DNA of 64,000 nucleotides, taken from NCBI RefSeq assembly GCF_033366695.1, contig NZ_JAOBTQ010000001.1, positions 3,844,001-3,908,000 of the forward strand, written 5' to 3'. Below the pieces are notes generated by a model. It did not search any database. It worked only from the letters and a program-made list of their open reading frames with translations, and was not told where the DNA came from. The position numbers and the translations under genes are program-made. The DNA is from Streptomyces sp. SCL15-4. Lineage in GTDB: Bacteria > Actinomycetota > Actinomycetes > Streptomycetales > Streptomycetaceae. Below, in pieces: positions 18,988-26,429 of the stretch (the first letter of the stretch is position 1; each line of letters opens with the position of its first letter).

Positions 18988-19035
18988 ATCATAGCTCTGT
19001 TCACGTGCGGATGCATGAGCAGATGCACGTGCACG
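18988..19035 (-). promoter_or_regulatory. DUF397 promoter with 29-bp element, copy 2
   Basis: On the minus strand the element runs 19035-19007 and starts CGTGCACGTGCATCTGC, identical over 17 bases to copy 1 and 26 of 29 overall. ATGCAT (19016-19011) at its end is spaced 17 bp from a good -10, TATGAT (18993-18988). It ends 79 bp from the GTG start of the DUF397 gene, almost the same distance and orientation as copy 1. Confidence 0.7.
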
Positions 19036-19416
19036 AGCGGTGTTCCCGCGATTACAGCTTTGACGTGTGCTTTACCAGAGCCGCTCCCGCGCCTGCCCCG
19101 GAGCAGGCAGGACATGCCCGGCCCCGCACTAAGGAGAGACGCGCGCCGCGCCCTCCATGTTCCACCCTCCGGGCACATGACGACCCGTCGGACTGGCCGG
19201 AACGGCGTCCGTCCACCGGAGGGACGGCCTCCGCCCGGCGTCGTAGACCGGTCGCTGTGCCGATACGACGCCGGGCCACGGGCGGCGGGACACGTGACGG
19301 AGATCATCCGGTGCCGGTCGGCGCAGCCCTTGGGAGCGAGCCGTTCCGGGATGCCGCCGGGTACCGCGAGAGGCGGGCACCGCCTCGCGGGACGGTGCCC
19401 GCCTCCGCGGGAACGG
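19036..19416. other. Intergenic, no gene seen
   Basis: About 380 bp between the DUF397 promoter and the rpsR pseudogene. I find no frame with a supported product. The sequence is G+C-rich with short repeats only. Confidence 0.6.
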
Positions 19417-19647
19417 TCAGCGGCCGGGACAGGGGAGCGGCGCCGTCTCCCGGGCGTTCTTCACGGCCCGCGCCGGCCGCCGCCGGCGGACGGTGCCCCG
19501 GGTGACCCGGCGGCTGCGGATCCCGCCCCGGCCGGAGAGGAACTTCCGCGAGAGAGTGGTGTCCTTTCAGCCGATGGCGGTGCTCCCTGCCTCGTCCGGC
19601 GGGTCGGGGCGGCTGCGGGCGGACGGGCGGTCGCTCTCGCGGGGCAT
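19417..19647 (-). pseudogene. rpsR: Decayed ribosomal protein S18 paralogue
   Basis: From ATG 19647 to TGA 19417 there are 76 sense-length codons, the normal S18 size, and the frame aligns residue for residue with S18. Codon 27 (19569-19567) is TGA at the place of the Tyr in the conserved DYKD. After it come [20 protein letters not shown] and AVKNARE, clear S18 sequence, but the RGKI Lys is Gly, the QRQ segment has become RRRRP and the LLPY end is PLPC. The start overlaps the stop of the CobW-like gene (TGATG), as expected of a former coupled operon gene. Too short and interrupted to be found as an open frame. Confidence 0.85.
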
Positions 19648-20834
19648 CAGACCCCCAGCAGGCTGTCGAAGGCGGGCGGGAGCCGGCGCCAGGAGTCCCG
19701 TCCGGCGGCGTACTCGGCGTCGGTGAGCAGGCAGGACTCCAGCAGCCGGGCCAGCCCCTCGCGGTCGAGGCCGGGCGAGGTGAACACGAGGTGGTTGCAG
19801 CGGTCACCGTGCTCGGGGTGCCAGTCCAGCGCGGCGGCGGCGCGGCGCACCGGCGGGACCAGCTCCCAGGCCGCGTCCGGCAGCGCGGCGAGCCAGGGCC
19901 CCGCGCTCTCCACGCACAGCGCTCCGCCGGCCGCGTCCCAGTGCAGCAGCGTGTCCGGCTTGTCGGCCAGCCAGAACCGGCCCCGGCTGCGGGCGGCGGC
20001 GCAGGTCAGGTCCTCCAGCGCCGTGTACAGCCGCTCCGGGTGGAAGGGGCGGCGGTGGCGCCAGACCAGCGTGGTGACGCCGTGGTCGTCGGCCTCCTGG
20101 GGCAGCAGGGCGCAGGCCGGGTGCTGGGCAGCGGCGGCGGCCTCCACGTCGAATCCGGCGAGGGCGGCCCGGGCGAGCGGCCCCGGGACTCCGCTGTCCG
20201 CACCGGCCGGGACCCGGCGCTCGCGGCCGTCCTCGCCCGCGTCCGCGCCGATCGGGACGCGGCGGGCCGTCGGGTGGAGCTGGGCCAGCAGCTCGTGGTC
20301 CTCGTCGTCGGCCTCCGGGGAATCGGCGACGGCGAGCACGGGGGCGTACTCCAGCTGCCGGGCGAAGGTGTCGGCGACCGTGCGCCGGTCGGTGGCCGCC
20401 GCCGCGAGCCCGGCCTCGGCGAGGTCGTCGCCGTTGCCGAGGTACGGCAGCACCAGCGCCGGGTCCACGGCGGTGATCACCGAGGTGACGGTCAGTCCGC
20501 CGGACGCGATCACCTCGGCCATCGCCTTGGGCTCGACCGAGTCCCACAGCTCGACGATCGCCAGCCGGGCGGCGCCGGCGTCGGCGAGCCGGCGCAGCTC
20601 GGGCACCAGGTCCGCGCGCAGCGCGCAGCAGGCGCAGTCGTCGACCAGCGGTGTCCGCCCGCTCGACACGACGCCGTCGCGGTCCCGGACCGTCCGCGCG
20701 ACGGTGCCGGCGCGGGCCGCGGAAAGGTCGTGGTGGAGGACGACGCTCCCGGGCACGTCGGCGAGCAGCCGGTCGACGGCCGCCGTGCGGGCGGCGGCGT
20801 GCAGCCCGCCGACGACGGCCACCGCCAGGCTCAC
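19647..20834 (-). CDS. CobW/COG0523-like protein lacking a P-loop
   Basis: 395 residues. The overall layout is that of a COG0523 zinc-homeostasis GTPase: an N-terminal beta strand, the metal-binding type CxxC element ([17 protein letters not shown]), a Glu-containing switch-like strand ([15 protein letters not shown]) and a CobW C-terminal domain from [12 protein letters not shown] to [13 protein letters not shown]. However the expected GxxGxGKT is [16 protein letters not shown], so canonical GTP binding is unlikely. The GTG at 20834 overlaps the L31 stop. Placement with zinc-free ribosomal paralogues suggests a zinc-allocation role under Zur. Confidence 0.8.
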   Translation of the reverse strand: MSLAVAVVGGLHAAARTAAVDRLLADVPGSVVLHHDLSAARAGTVARTVRDRDGVVSSGRTPLVDDCACCALRADLVPELRRLADAGAARLAIVELWDSVEPKAMAEVIASGGLTVTSVITAVDPALVLPYLGNGDDLAEAGLAAAATDRRTVADTFARQLEYAPVLAVADSPEADDEDHELLAQLHPTARRVPIGADAGEDGRERRVPAGADSGVPGPLARAALAGFDVEAAAAAQHPACALLPQEADDHGVTTLVWRHRRPFHPERLYTALEDLTCAAARSRGRFWLADKPDTLLHWDAAGGALCVESAGPWLAALPDAAWELVPPVRRAAAALDWHPEHGDRCNHLVFTSPGLDREGLARLLESCLLTDAEYAAGRDSWRRLPPAFDSLLGV

Positions 20835-21085
20835 GCCCCGCCCCGCTTCCCGAACCGGCGCTCGAAGCGCTCGACGCGCCCGGCGGTGTCGAGCACGCGC
20901 GCGGTGCCGGTGTAGAAGGGGTGGCTGACGTCGGAGATCTCGACGTCCACGACCGGATAGGTGTGGCCGTCCTCCCACTCGACCGTCTTGTCGCTCGTCA
21001 TGGTCGACCGGGTGAGGAAGGCGTGTCCGGCGGCGCGGTCGCGGAAGACGACCGGGCCGTAGGCCGGGTGGATTCCCTTGCGCAT
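20831..21085 (-). CDS. rpmE2: 50S ribosomal protein L31 type B
   Basis: 84 residues, the zinc-independent form: no Cys is present, and the type B pattern [16 protein letters not shown] and [21 protein letters not shown] is clear. It can replace the zinc-containing L31 during zinc limitation and free the metal. The gene starts 9 bp after rpmG and its stop overlaps the CobW-like start, so rpmG-rpmE2-cobW-like-(rpsR) form one operon reading leftwards from the Zur box. Confidence 0.93.
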   Translation of the reverse strand: MRKGIHPAYGPVVFRDRAAGHAFLTRSTMTSDKTVEWEDGHTYPVVDVEISDVSHPFYTGTARVLDTAGRVERFERRFGKRGGA

Positions 21086-21094
21086 GACGGAGGT

Positions 21095-21259
21095 TCAGCG
21101 CTCCTCTCGGAACTCGACGTGCCGGCCGGCGACGGGGTCGTACTTGCGCAGCGTCAGACGGTCCGGGTCGTTGCGGCGGTTCTTGCGGGTCACGTAGGTG
21201 TGGCCGGTTCCGGCGGTGGACCTCAGCCGGATGACCGGGCGCAGCTCGTTGCGTGGCAT
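21095..21259 (-). CDS. rpmG: 50S ribosomal protein L33, zinc-free form
   Basis: 54 residues: [20 protein letters not shown], then [20 protein letters not shown] and [14 protein letters not shown]. There are no Cys residues, so it is the C-minus paralogue that does not hold zinc. It is first in the leftward operon and its ATG is only 13 bp from the Zur box, so repression would be direct. Not listed as a long open frame because of its size. Confidence 0.93.
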   Translation of the reverse strand: MPRNELRPVIRLRSTAGTGHTYVTRKNRRNDPDRLTLRKYDPVAGRHVEFREER

Positions 21260-21272
21260 GCTGCTACCTTAC

Positions 21273-21290
21273 TGAAAATGAATTCCATTT
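21273..21290. promoter_or_regulatory. Zur box between divergent rpmG and rpmB
   Basis: TGAAAATGAATTCCA (21273-21287) matches the 15-bp actinobacterial Zur consensus TGAAAATGATTTTCA at 13 of 15 positions. It also forms an AAATG...CATTT palindrome (21276-21290). It is the only A+T-rich patch in the area and sits between the two divergent ribosomal operons, so one site could repress both when zinc is sufficient. Confidence 0.85.
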
Positions 21291-21321
21291 GCTGACTCGT
21301 TTCGAGGAGAGCTACGTCACC

Positions 21322-21558
21322 ATGTCCGCGCACTGCATGCTCACCGGGGCCCGGCCGGGCTTCGGCAACCGCGTGTCCCACTCCCACCGGCGCACCTCCC
21401 GCCGCTTCGACCCCAACATCCAGACCAAGCGCTACTGGCTGCCCGGCGAGGGCCGGTACGTCCGGCTGCGACTGAGCGCCAAGGGCGTCAAGACGGTGGA
21501 CGCGATCGGCGTCGAGGCGGCCGTCGCCCGGATCCGCGCCCGGGGAGTGCGGGTCTGA
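21322..21558 (+). CDS. rpmB: 50S ribosomal protein L28, zinc-free form
   Basis: 78 residues with the L28 core [20 protein letters not shown] and [19 protein letters not shown]. Only one Cys is present (Cys5), so the CxxC zinc site of the zinc-binding form is absent. The ATG at 21322 follows GAGGAGA. The stop codon shares a base with the rpsN start (TGATG), so the two are translationally coupled. Expression is probably induced by zinc starvation through the adjacent Zur box. Confidence 0.93.
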   Translation: MSAHCMLTGARPGFGNRVSHSHRRTSRRFDPNIQTKRYWLPGEGRYVRLRLSAKGVKTVDAIGVEAAVARIRARGVRV

Positions 21559-21863
21559 TGGCGAAGAAGAGCAAGGTCGCGAAGAACGAGCGGCGCAAGG
21601 AGGTCGTCGCCCGGTACGCCGGCCGCCGCGCCGAGCTGAAGGAGATCATCCGCCGGCCCGCCACCGCGGAGGCCGAACGGCTCGCCGCCCGGCGGGAGCT
21701 GCGGGCACAGCCGAGGGACGCCAGTGCCACGCGCGTGCGCAACCGCGACGGGATCGACGGCCGCCCGCGCGGTCATCTGCGCGCCTTCGGACTGTCCCGG
21801 GTGAACCTGCGCGCGCTCGCGCACCAGGGTTTCCTGCCCGGAGTCCGGAAATCCTCCTGGTGA
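21558..21863 (+). CDS. rpsN: 30S ribosomal protein S14, zinc-free long form
   Basis: 101 residues, the long C-minus S14: no Cys at all and the typical ends [14 protein letters not shown] and [21 protein letters not shown]. The short zinc-binding S14 would be about 61 residues with CxxC pairs. It forms a two-gene operon with rpmB and is the last member of the rightward zinc-sparing unit. Confidence 0.93.
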   Translation: MAKKSKVAKNERRKEVVARYAGRRAELKEIIRRPATAEAERLAARRELRAQPRDASATRVRNRDGIDGRPRGHLRAFGLSRVNLRALAHQGFLPGVRKSSW

Positions 21864-22032
21864 CGGCACGGCCGCGCCGGTCGCAAGTACGTCGTCCCGC
21901 TTGCCGGTGAGGACCGAGGCCGCCGGGCCTCGATCCGGCCGCTGCCGGGGTTGCGGAGGGGCGCGCGCACGGGACTCGCGGGCAGGCGCCATGATGCAGG
22001 GGCACCGTCACCACCAGGACAGGGACCCGCTC

Positions 22033-22548
22033 ATGCGCGCCATTCCGCTCACCGTCACCGCTCTCGCCGCCGCCCTGCTGCTGACCGCCTGCGACGACGG
22101 TGGCGGCAAGAGCGACGGCAACGCCGGTTCGGCCTGCGAGATCGGCGGGGTCTCCGTGCAGATCGGCTCGGCGAGCGTGGCCCCGGCGGCCGGGGACGCC
22201 GGCGAGATCCCGGTCAGCCTCACCAACCAGAGCGCGCCCTGCACGCTGGACCACTTCCCCGAGGTCGTGCTGGGCGGCGGCGGCAGCGACGCCACCGTGC
22301 CCGCGCTCAAGGGCGCGAAGCCCCAGAAGCTGAAGCTCGCCAAGGGCGACTCCGCGACCTTCTCCCTCGGCTACGTCCGCGGCAAGGACGGCGCGAAGGA
22401 CGTCCTCGCGGCGCGGACCGTGAAGATCACCCTGCCCGGTACGGACACCGGCCGGAGCTTCCCGTGGAAGTACGGCCCGGTCGCCGCCAAGGCCGACGGG
22501 AGCGGGCCGGACGCGTCGGTGAGCGCCTTCCAGCAGGTCGGCGACTGA
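22033..22548 (+). CDS. Lipoprotein with DUF4232-like domain
   Basis: 171 residues. A signal peptide MRAIPLTVTALAAALLLTAC ends in a lipobox (LTAC), so the mature protein is lipid-anchored outside the membrane. The ~125-residue domain that follows (SLTNQSAPCTLDHFPEVVL ... GYVRGKDGAKDV) resembles the DUF4232 secreted proteins common in Streptomyces. Its function is unknown. AGGGA precedes the ATG. It stands alone between the S14 gene and the convergent DUF2786 gene. Confidence 0.82.
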   Translation: MRAIPLTVTALAAALLLTACDDGGGKSDGNAGSACEIGGVSVQIGSASVAPAAGDAGEIPVSLTNQSAPCTLDHFPEVVLGGGGSDATVPALKGAKPQKLKLAKGDSATFSLGYVRGKDGAKDVLAARTVKITLPGTDTGRSFPWKYGPVAAKADGSGPDASVSAFQQVGD

Positions 22549-22592
22549 GGGGCCGGGCCGGTCGGTGACCTGGGCTCCGGGTGGGTCGGGGC

Positions 22593-23702
22593 CTACTCCA
22601 GCCGGGGGCGGGCCTTGACCTGGGCCTGGTCCGCTGCCCGGGCGCCCTCGGTCCAGCCCGCCGCGTCGCTGACACCTCGCAGCCGGGTCGTCGTGGTCTC
22701 CGGGAACAGGTGCTCCAGCCGGCCGGTGACGGCTATCGCGCGCGTGGCGAGCACCGGCAGCAGGTCCTGGGTCACCTGGGTCTCGGTGGCGGCCGCGAGC
22801 CGGTCGCCCACGCGATGCGCGTAGGCCGCGAGGAACGACTGCCGGAAGGTCTTGGTCCGCTTGCGTCCGCCGGCCCGCTGGGCCGCCTCGGCCTTGGTCA
22901 TCGCGTGCGTGGCCTGCACCAGCAGCGAGGTGTAGAGCAGCTCGACGGCCTCCAGGTCCGCCTCGAAGCCGACGACCGTGGAGAAGCCGAGCGGTTCGTT
23001 CCACACCGCGCGGCAGTGGTTGGCCGTGGCCACCGCGTCCAGCAGAACCGCCTTGGCCTGTTCGTACGGCGGCTCGACCCCGATCCGGCAGGCGCCGGGC
23101 GCGTCCGGCGCGGGCGCCCCGGCGGCGAGCAGCGCCTCGTCCACGCTGTGCCGGGCCATCAGCTCCTGCGCCTTGGCGCTGAGCGCCTCCGCCTCCTCGG
23201 GATAGCCGGTCGCCTCGGCCTTGGCGAGCAGCGCGCGGATGCGGGTGAGCATGCGGGACGCGGCCGGGCCGGGGGCACGGCGGGGCTCGTCGTCCAAGGG
23301 CTCCAGGGCGGGCAGGCGCAGCAGCAGGCGGTACAGCTCCAGGACGGCCATGGCGTGCGAGAAGCGGTCGGCGGCGCGGCCGGGGCCGGCGGGCAGCGCG
23401 GCCAGCTGGCCGGTCCAGCGGTGCCCGCGCGGGCGGTCCCGCCCGGCCTGCGCCCGGATCAGCGCGGCGGCCAGGCGGACGTGCGTGTCCTCCAGCTCGC
23501 GCCGCACCAGCCGTACGACATCGGCGGGCTGCCAGCCGCGTCTCCAGGCCGCCGCCACGAACTCCTCGCCGCGCCGCGCGAGTTCGGCGTCGGCCTCCGG
23601 ATCGGCGGCGAGCAGGGAGGCGCCCGTGTCGAGCCCGGTGTCGGTGTCGTCGTAGAGGGCGGCCCGGAAGGCCCGCTCGACGGTGCTGGCGGTACTGGTC
23701 AC
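22593..23702 (-). CDS. DUF2786 domain protein
   Basis: 369 residues. The DUF2786 helix pair is clear at MLTRIRALLAKAEATGYPEE followed by AEALSAKAQELMARHSVDEA. A further C-terminal domain (VGFEADLEAVELLYTSLLVQ ... FRQSFLAAYAHRVGDRL) is the usual partner in actinobacteria and phages. Function is unknown; it is cytoplasmic. The GTG at 23702 gives a conserved-looking N terminus, while the upstream open frame runs through a DnaA-box pair. It converges with the lipoprotein and diverges from the Clp_N gene. Confidence 0.82.
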   Translation of the reverse strand: MTSTASTVERAFRAALYDDTDTGLDTGASLLAADPEADAELARRGEEFVAAAWRRGWQPADVVRLVRRELEDTHVRLAAALIRAQAGRDRPRGHRWTGQLAALPAGPGRAADRFSHAMAVLELYRLLLRLPALEPLDDEPRRAPGPAASRMLTRIRALLAKAEATGYPEEAEALSAKAQELMARHSVDEALLAAGAPAPDAPGACRIGVEPPYEQAKAVLLDAVATANHCRAVWNEPLGFSTVVGFEADLEAVELLYTSLLVQATHAMTKAEAAQRAGGRKRTKTFRQSFLAAYAHRVGDRLAAATETQVTQDLLPVLATRAIAVTGRLEHLFPETTTTRLRGVSDAAGWTEGARAADQAQVKARPRLE

Positions 23703-23743
23703 AGGCTCGATCGTGCCACGCGCCACCGACAGCACGGGGACGG

Positions 23744-23764
23744 CTGTCCACAGCCTGTGGACAA
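23744..23764. promoter_or_regulatory. Inverted pair of DnaA-box-like 9-mers
   Basis: CTGTCCACA (23744-23752, 8 of 9) faces TGTGGACAA (23756-23764), a perfect TTGTCCACA on the minus strand, with three bases between. The pair lies about 45 bp upstream of the DUF2786 gene. Real DnaA binding is not shown. Confidence 0.5.
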
Positions 23765-23847
23765 CTCCGCCGATGACGCGAGCCCGCACGGCCCCGGAAG
23801 GCCGCACGCCACTCTCCCACTCCGCGGAATCGGCCCGGAGCGACTGA

Positions 23848-23888
23848 CAACCAACGGTTGACACCTCCTAGGTGGCAACCTACGGTTG
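23848..23888 (+). promoter_or_regulatory. Promoter with twin palindromic operators for the Clp_N/HTH gene
   Basis: TTGACA (23858-23863), a 17-bp spacer and TACGGT (23881-23886) make a strong HrdB-type promoter. The expected transcript start is at or within a base of the ATG at 23894, so the mRNA should be leaderless. CAACCAACGGTTG (23848-23860) overlaps the -35 and CAACCTACGGTTG (23876-23888) overlaps the -10; both are perfect 5-3-5 palindromes, 28 bp apart centre to centre. Confidence 0.75.
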
Positions 23889-23893
23889 ACACT

Positions 23894-24640
23894 ATGGCGA
23901 CCAACCCGAAAGTCACGGCTTCCGTGCGCCTCGACGACCTCATCGAGGCCATCAAGAAGGTCCATCCCGAACCCCTCGACCAGCTCCAGGACGCGGTGAT
24001 CGCCGCGGATCACCTCGGTGACGTGGCAGACCACCTGATCGGGCACTTCGTCGACCAGGCGCGCCGCTCGGGGGCGTCCTGGACCGACATCGGCCGCAGC
24101 ATGGGCGTGACCCGGCAGGCGGCGCAGAAGCGTTTCGTGCCCAAGGAGTCCGCCGACCCCGCCCCCGGCCAGGGCTTCGACCGCTACACCCCGCGCGCGC
24201 GGAACGTGGTCATGGCCGCGCACAACGAGGCGGTGGCCGCCCGCAACGCCGAGGGCCGCCCCGAGCACCTGCTCCTCGGCCTGCTGTCCGAGCCCCAGGG
24301 TCTGGCCGCGAAGGCGATCACCGCGCAGGGCGTGCTCCTGGACGCCGTACGCCAGGCCGCGGCCGCCGCGCTGCCGCCGGCCGCGGACGACGCCCCGGAC
24401 CTCGTCCCCTACGGACCCGACGCCAAGAAGGTCCTGGAACTGACCTTCCGCGAGGCCCTCCGGCTCGGCCACAACTACATCGGCACCGAGCACATCCTGC
24501 TGGCCCTGCTGGAGCACGAGAACGGGCAGGGCGTCCTCAGCGGCCTCGGCGTCACCAAGCCGGCCGTCGAGGCGGAGCTGGCCAGGATGCTGGCCCTGCT
24601 GCTGGAGGAGACCTCCGAACCGGGCGACTCGCAAGGGTAG
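23894..24640 (+). CDS. HTH plus Clp N-terminal domain protein, probable autoregulator
   Basis: 248 residues. The N-terminal ~90 residues include a helix-turn-helix (SWTDIGRSMGVTRQAAQKRF, about 61-80). The rest is a double Clp_N repeat (FDRYTPRARNVVMAAHNEAV ... PEHLLLGLLSEPQGLA and YIGTEHILLALLEHENGQGV) as in ClpC/ClpA adaptors, but with no AAA ATPase, so it cannot unfold proteins itself. It might sense Clp substrates or adaptors and control transcription. The start lacks a ribosome-binding site, in keeping with a leaderless message. The polymerase gene follows after 48 bp. Confidence 0.85.
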   Translation: MATNPKVTASVRLDDLIEAIKKVHPEPLDQLQDAVIAADHLGDVADHLIGHFVDQARRSGASWTDIGRSMGVTRQAAQKRFVPKESADPAPGQGFDRYTPRARNVVMAAHNEAVAARNAEGRPEHLLLGLLSEPQGLAAKAITAQGVLLDAVRQAAAAALPPAADDAPDLVPYGPDAKKVLELTFREALRLGHNYIGTEHILLALLEHENGQGVLSGLGVTKPAVEAELARMLALLLEETSEPGDSQG

Positions 24641-24688
24641 AACCGCAGGTCAGGACGATTGTCAGACCCGCCTGCCACACTCGCGGAC

Positions 24689-26377
24689 ATGACGGACCGG
24701 TGGGCGCTCGCACCGGCCGAGGACGGAGGCGTGGACGTCGCCCCCCTCGGCCCGGACGGGCTGCCCGCCGGACCGGTGCGGCGGGAGAGCGATCTCGCCG
24801 GGGCGGTGCGGAGCCGCCCGGAGGTGACGCGCTGGGTGTGGCGGTCGACCGCCGAGGTCTACCCGCGTCTGCTCGCCACGGGGGTGCGAGTGGAGCGGTG
24901 TTACGACATCGAGGACGCCGAGACACTCCTGCTGGGCCACGAGGGCCGGTACGGCGAGCCACGCTCGGCCGCCGCCGCCCTGGCCCGCCTCCGCGGCGGC
25001 CCCGTCCCGCCCGACCCGCCGCAGCGCGCGGCCGAACCGGGCGCCCAGTCCCCGCTGTTCGAGCCCGTCGGCCTCCGCCTGCCCCTGCCCGACCTGCTGG
25101 CGGTCTACGCCGACCAGCAGCGCCGCCACCAGCGGACCGCCCATCCCGACCGGATGCGGCTGCTGACCGCCGCCGAGTCGGCGGGCATGCTGGTGGCCGC
25201 CGAGCTGAACCGCTCCGGCCTGCCGTGGAGCGCCGAGGTCCACCGCGAACTGCTGCACGAGCTGCTCGGCGAGCGGTACGCGGGCGGCGGCGAGCCGCGC
25301 CGTCTGGCCGAGCTGGCCGACGAGGTGTCCGCGGCCTTCGGCCGCCGGGTCCGGCCGGACCTGCCCGCCGATGTGGTCAAGGCCTTCGCGCAGGCCGGGA
25401 TCAAGGTGAAGTCCACCCGCCGCTGGGAGCTGCGGACCATCGACCACCCGGCCGTCGCGCCCCTGCTGGAGTACAAGAAGCTGTACCGCATCTGGGTCGC
25501 GCACGGCTGGTCCTGGCTCCAGGACTGGGTGCGCGACGGCCGTTTCCGCCCCGAGTTCCTGGCCGGCGGCACGGTCACCGGCCGCTGGGTGACCAACGGC
25601 GGGGGCGGACTGCAGATCCCCAAGGTGATCCGCCGGGCCGTGGTCGCCGACCCCGGCTGGCGGCTGGTGGTGGCCGACGCCGACCAGATGGAGCCGCGCG
25701 TACTGGCCGCGATCTCCCGCGACCCCGGTCTGATGGAGGTGGCCGGCCGCGAGAGCGACCTCTACCAGTCCGTCTCCGACCGCGCCTTCTCCGGCGACCG
25801 CGAGCAGGCCAAGATCGCCGTGCTCGGCGCGGTGTACGGCCAGACCTCCGGCGACGGCCTGAAGAACCTCGCCGCGCTCCGCCGCCGCTTCCCGAAAGCC
25901 GTCGCCTACGTCGACGAGGCCGCCCGCGCGGGCGAGGAGGGCCGGCTGGTACGCACCTGGCTGGGCCGCACCTGCCCGCCGGCCGCCGGTTCCGGCGAGG
26001 ACACGGCCCAGGAGGCGGGCATCCCGGTCGGCGAGGAGGAACCGGAGGCCCAGTCCGGCTGGGTCCCCGGGTACGCCTCGGCGAACTCCCGCGCGCGAGG
26101 CCGCTTCGCGCGCAACTTCGTCGTCCAGGGCAGCGCCGCCGACTGGGCCCTGCTGCTGCTCGCCGCGCTGCGCCGCTCCCTGTGGGACATGGCGGCCGAG
26201 CTGGTCTTCTTCCAGCACGACGAGGTGATCGTGCACTGCCCCGCGGAGGAGGCCGACACGGTCGTACGGGCCATCCGCGACTCCGCCGCGCTGGCCGGCC
26301 GGCTGACCTTCGGCGACACCCCGGTGCGGTTTCCGTTCACCACGGCGGTGGTGGAGTGCTATGCCGACGCCAAGTGA
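24689..26377 (+). CDS. Family A DNA polymerase (Pol I-like, short form)
   Basis: 562 residues, far shorter than PolA. The polymerase motifs are present: motif A VVADADQMEPRVLA, motif B region AKIAVLGAVYGQTSGDGL and motif C FFQHDEVIVHC (HDE). The N-terminal ~180 residues sit where a 3'-5' exonuclease domain would be, but I see no convincing DxE exonuclease motif, so proofreading is doubtful. No 5' nuclease domain exists. This is the second, actinomycete-specific family A polymerase; a repair or translesion role is inferred. The ATG at 24689 is assumed. It converges with the SARP gene. Confidence 0.85.
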   Translation: MTDRWALAPAEDGGVDVAPLGPDGLPAGPVRRESDLAGAVRSRPEVTRWVWRSTAEVYPRLLATGVRVERCYDIEDAETLLLGHEGRYGEPRSAAAALARLRGGPVPPDPPQRAAEPGAQSPLFEPVGLRLPLPDLLAVYADQQRRHQRTAHPDRMRLLTAAESAGMLVAAELNRSGLPWSAEVHRELLHELLGERYAGGGEPRRLAELADEVSAAFGRRVRPDLPADVVKAFAQAGIKVKSTRRWELRTIDHPAVAPLLEYKKLYRIWVAHGWSWLQDWVRDGRFRPEFLAGGTVTGRWVTNGGGGLQIPKVIRRAVVADPGWRLVVADADQMEPRVLAAISRDPGLMEVAGRESDLYQSVSDRAFSGDREQAKIAVLGAVYGQTSGDGLKNLAALRRRFPKAVAYVDEAARAGEEGRLVRTWLGRTCPPAAGSGEDTAQEAGIPVGEEEPEAQSGWVPGYASANSRARGRFARNFVVQGSAADWALLLLAALRRSLWDMAAELVFFQHDEVIVHCPAEEADTVVRAIRDSAALAGRLTFGDTPVRFPFTTAVVECYADAK

Positions 26378-26429
26378 GCGAGCCGGCCCGTCCGCCGGGC
26401 GCCTCCGGGCCGCCGCCCGACGGCCCGCT

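Noticed and set aside
19567..19569. TGA at codon 27 of the S18 frame as programmed recoding
   Set aside because: Conserved residues downstream are also lost, and no selenocysteine role or recoding signal is known for S18.
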